Of a stretch of DNA of 22,032 bases, positions 21,289-22,032 are shown one piece after another. The stretch is from contig DAIMZM010000035.1 in NCBI GenBank assembly GCA_036733985.1, positions 1-22,032 of the forward strand, in the 5' to 3' direction. Both the position numbers and the translations under genes were made by a program. Numbering within the stretch: the stretch's first letter is position 1; the number at the start of each line of letters is the position of its first letter. This stretch comes from DAIMZM01 sp036733985. GTDB lineage: Bacteria; Bacillota; Dehalobacteriia; UBA4068. The notes under the pieces are model-generated. The model ran no database searches. It saw only the letters and a program-made list of their open reading frames with translations, and was not told the DNA's origin.

Positions 21289-21897
21289 ATGACGAATCAA
21301 GAACGCCGGGTGGGCGGGGTGATCCTGGCCGCGGGAACATCCAGCAGGATGAAGGGCAATAAGCTGCTTTTGCCCATGCCCTGCGGCACTACGGTGCTGG
21401 CCGCGGTCATTGACAATGCCCTGCAGGCCGGTTTGGACAGCCTGGTGCTGGTCAGCGGTTCCCAGCGGGAGGCAGTGGAGGAAATCGCCCGGCAGCGGGG
21501 GGTGGATTGCGTCTACAACCCGGATTATGAACAGGGGCAAAGCACGTCCATGAAGCGGGGCTTAGACGCTTTGCCTGAAGGCAGCGCCGCCCTGTTTATC
21601 CTGGGCGACCAGCCCCTGATTTCCGCGGATATTTACCGCAAGCTGGCGGATGTGTACCGGCGGGACGGCGCTAAGATCGTAGTTCCCCGGGGCGAAGATG
21701 GGGAGCGGGGCAATCCCAGCCTGATCGCCCCGGAGCTGTTCCACGAGCTGCGGCAAATCACCGGCGATGTGGGGGGCCGCCCGGTGCTGCGGGCCCATAT
21801 CCATGAGATACAATATGTGGCGGTGGGCGGCGACGCCGTGCTACAGGATATCGATACGCCGGAGCAATACCGGGAAATGGTCTCAGCAAATTCTTAA
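21289..21897 (+). CDS. MocA-type molybdopterin nucleotidyltransferase (MobA-like)
   Basis: A 202-residue NTP-transferase-fold enzyme. The N-terminal nucleotide loop is GVILAAGTSSRMKGNKLLLP (9-28), a metal-site GDQPL is at 106-110, and the middle has YEQGQSTSMKRGL and GNPSLI. This fits MocA/MobA-like cytidylyl- or guanylyltransferases that load CMP or GMP onto molybdopterin for xanthine-dehydrogenase- or DMSO-reductase-type enzymes; the MocA/YgfJ look is the closer one. No molybdenum enzyme lies in the window, but the gene may belong to a purine or nicotinate catabolism set. A GGAGG ribosome site precedes ATG 21289. The upstream GntR regulator may control it. Confidence 0.87.
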   Translation: MTNQERRVGGVILAAGTSSRMKGNKLLLPMPCGTTVLAAVIDNALQAGLDSLVLVSGSQREAVEEIARQRGVDCVYNPDYEQGQSTSMKRGLDALPEGSAALFILGDQPLISADIYRKLADVYRRDGAKIVVPRGEDGERGNPSLIAPELFHELRQITGDVGGRPVLRAHIHEIQYVAVGGDAVLQDIDTPEQYREMVSANS

Positions 21898-21905
21898 AAC
21901 AGGCC

Positions 21906-21934
21906 TTGACTTTTGTCCAAAAATAGGGTATCAT
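21906..21934 (+). promoter_or_regulatory. promoter of tRNA-Val
   Basis: TTGACT (21906-21911), 17 bp, TATCAT (21929-21934). Transcription would start near 21941, about 17 bases before the mature tRNA. Confidence 0.8.
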
Positions 21935-21957
21935 TTCTACTTGCAGGGCAAAAGTTA

Positions 21958-22032
21958 GGGCGTATAGCTCAGCGGGAGAGCGCTTGACTCACATTCAAGA
22001 GGTCACTGGTTCGAAACCAGTTACGCCCACCA
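21958..22032 (+). tRNA. tRNA-Val (anticodon CAC)
   Basis: A full 75-base cloverleaf: acceptor GGGCGTA / TACGCCC, D stem GCTC / GAGC, anticodon stem CTTGA / TCAAG with loop CTCACAT giving anticodon CAC (21990-21992), T stem ACTGG / CCAGT with loop TTCGAAA, and an encoded ACCA end. It reads valine GUG codons. The gene ends at the last base of the window. Confidence 0.97.

Noticed and set aside
1..22032. CRISPR array, IS element, prophage or integration site
   Set aside because: No regular repeat-spacer pattern, transposase or integrase text, or terminal inverted repeats were found. The DUF5131 protein alone, though named after phage homologues, is not evidence of a prophage.

Overview
The window looks like a chromosomal segment from a GC-rich member of the Bacillota, most likely an anaerobic Clostridia-type bacterium; this placement is an inference. 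The grounds are strong AGGAGG-type ribosome sites, consensus TTGACA/TATAAT promoters with 17-bp spacers, a tRNA with an encoded CCA end, SpoIIE/RsbW-type signalling proteins, a secreted protein with cadherin-like repeats and a copper-amine-oxidase-like C-terminal region, and an oxygen-sensitive radical SAM protein of the AmmeMemoRadiSam group. No IS element, prophage, CRISPR array or rRNA gene was seen.

Layout. (1) 1-1518: the 3' part of mnmA (tRNA 2-thiouridylase), then a convergent small gene of unknown function with its own promoter, then an AT-rich gap holding a strong intrinsic terminator. (2) 1519-7830, plus strand: a five-gene signalling cluster. It encodes a MATE transporter fused to an RsbW-like ATPase domain, a GNAT-domain protein, a membrane receptor with a Cache-like sensor, HAMP and SpoIIE-type PP2C phosphatase, a stand-alone RsbW-like kinase, and a P1/DmpA-type self-cleaving peptidase. 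No STAS antagonist and no sigma factor lie within the window. (3) 8058-11646, plus strand: an acidic secreted protein with five cadherin-like repeats, followed by a membrane-anchored DUF4340 protein, ended by a perfect 18-bp terminator. (4) 11748-13580, minus strand: a DapA/HOGA-type aldolase gene with a near-consensus promoter, followed by an IclR regulator. (5) 13738-16859, plus strand: a LigB-like/AMMECR1 fusion, its coupled radical SAM partner, and NADH pyrophosphatase NudC. (6) 19676-16871, minus strand: five tightly packed genes from one strong promoter (two small membrane proteins, a DUF1648 protein, a HAD phosphatase and a DUF5131 protein). (7) 19862-21897, plus strand: pyrE, a GntR/FCD regulator and a MocA-type molybdopterin nucleotidyltransferase preceded by a foldable leader. 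(8) 21958-22032: tRNA-Val(CAC) with its own promoter, ending at the last base of the window.

The most interesting region is the signalling cluster of part 2. A receptor phosphatase and an RsbW kinase would normally act on a STAS protein and a target. Here the neighbouring candidates are a transporter carrying its own ATPase domain, whose N-box lacks the usual asparagine, and an acetyltransferase-like protein. Also worth attention are the fused two-gene AmmeMemoRadiSam set, the direct repeats between the aldolase and AmmeMemoRadiSam genes, and the small gene that seems to sit between mnmA and a distal terminator.
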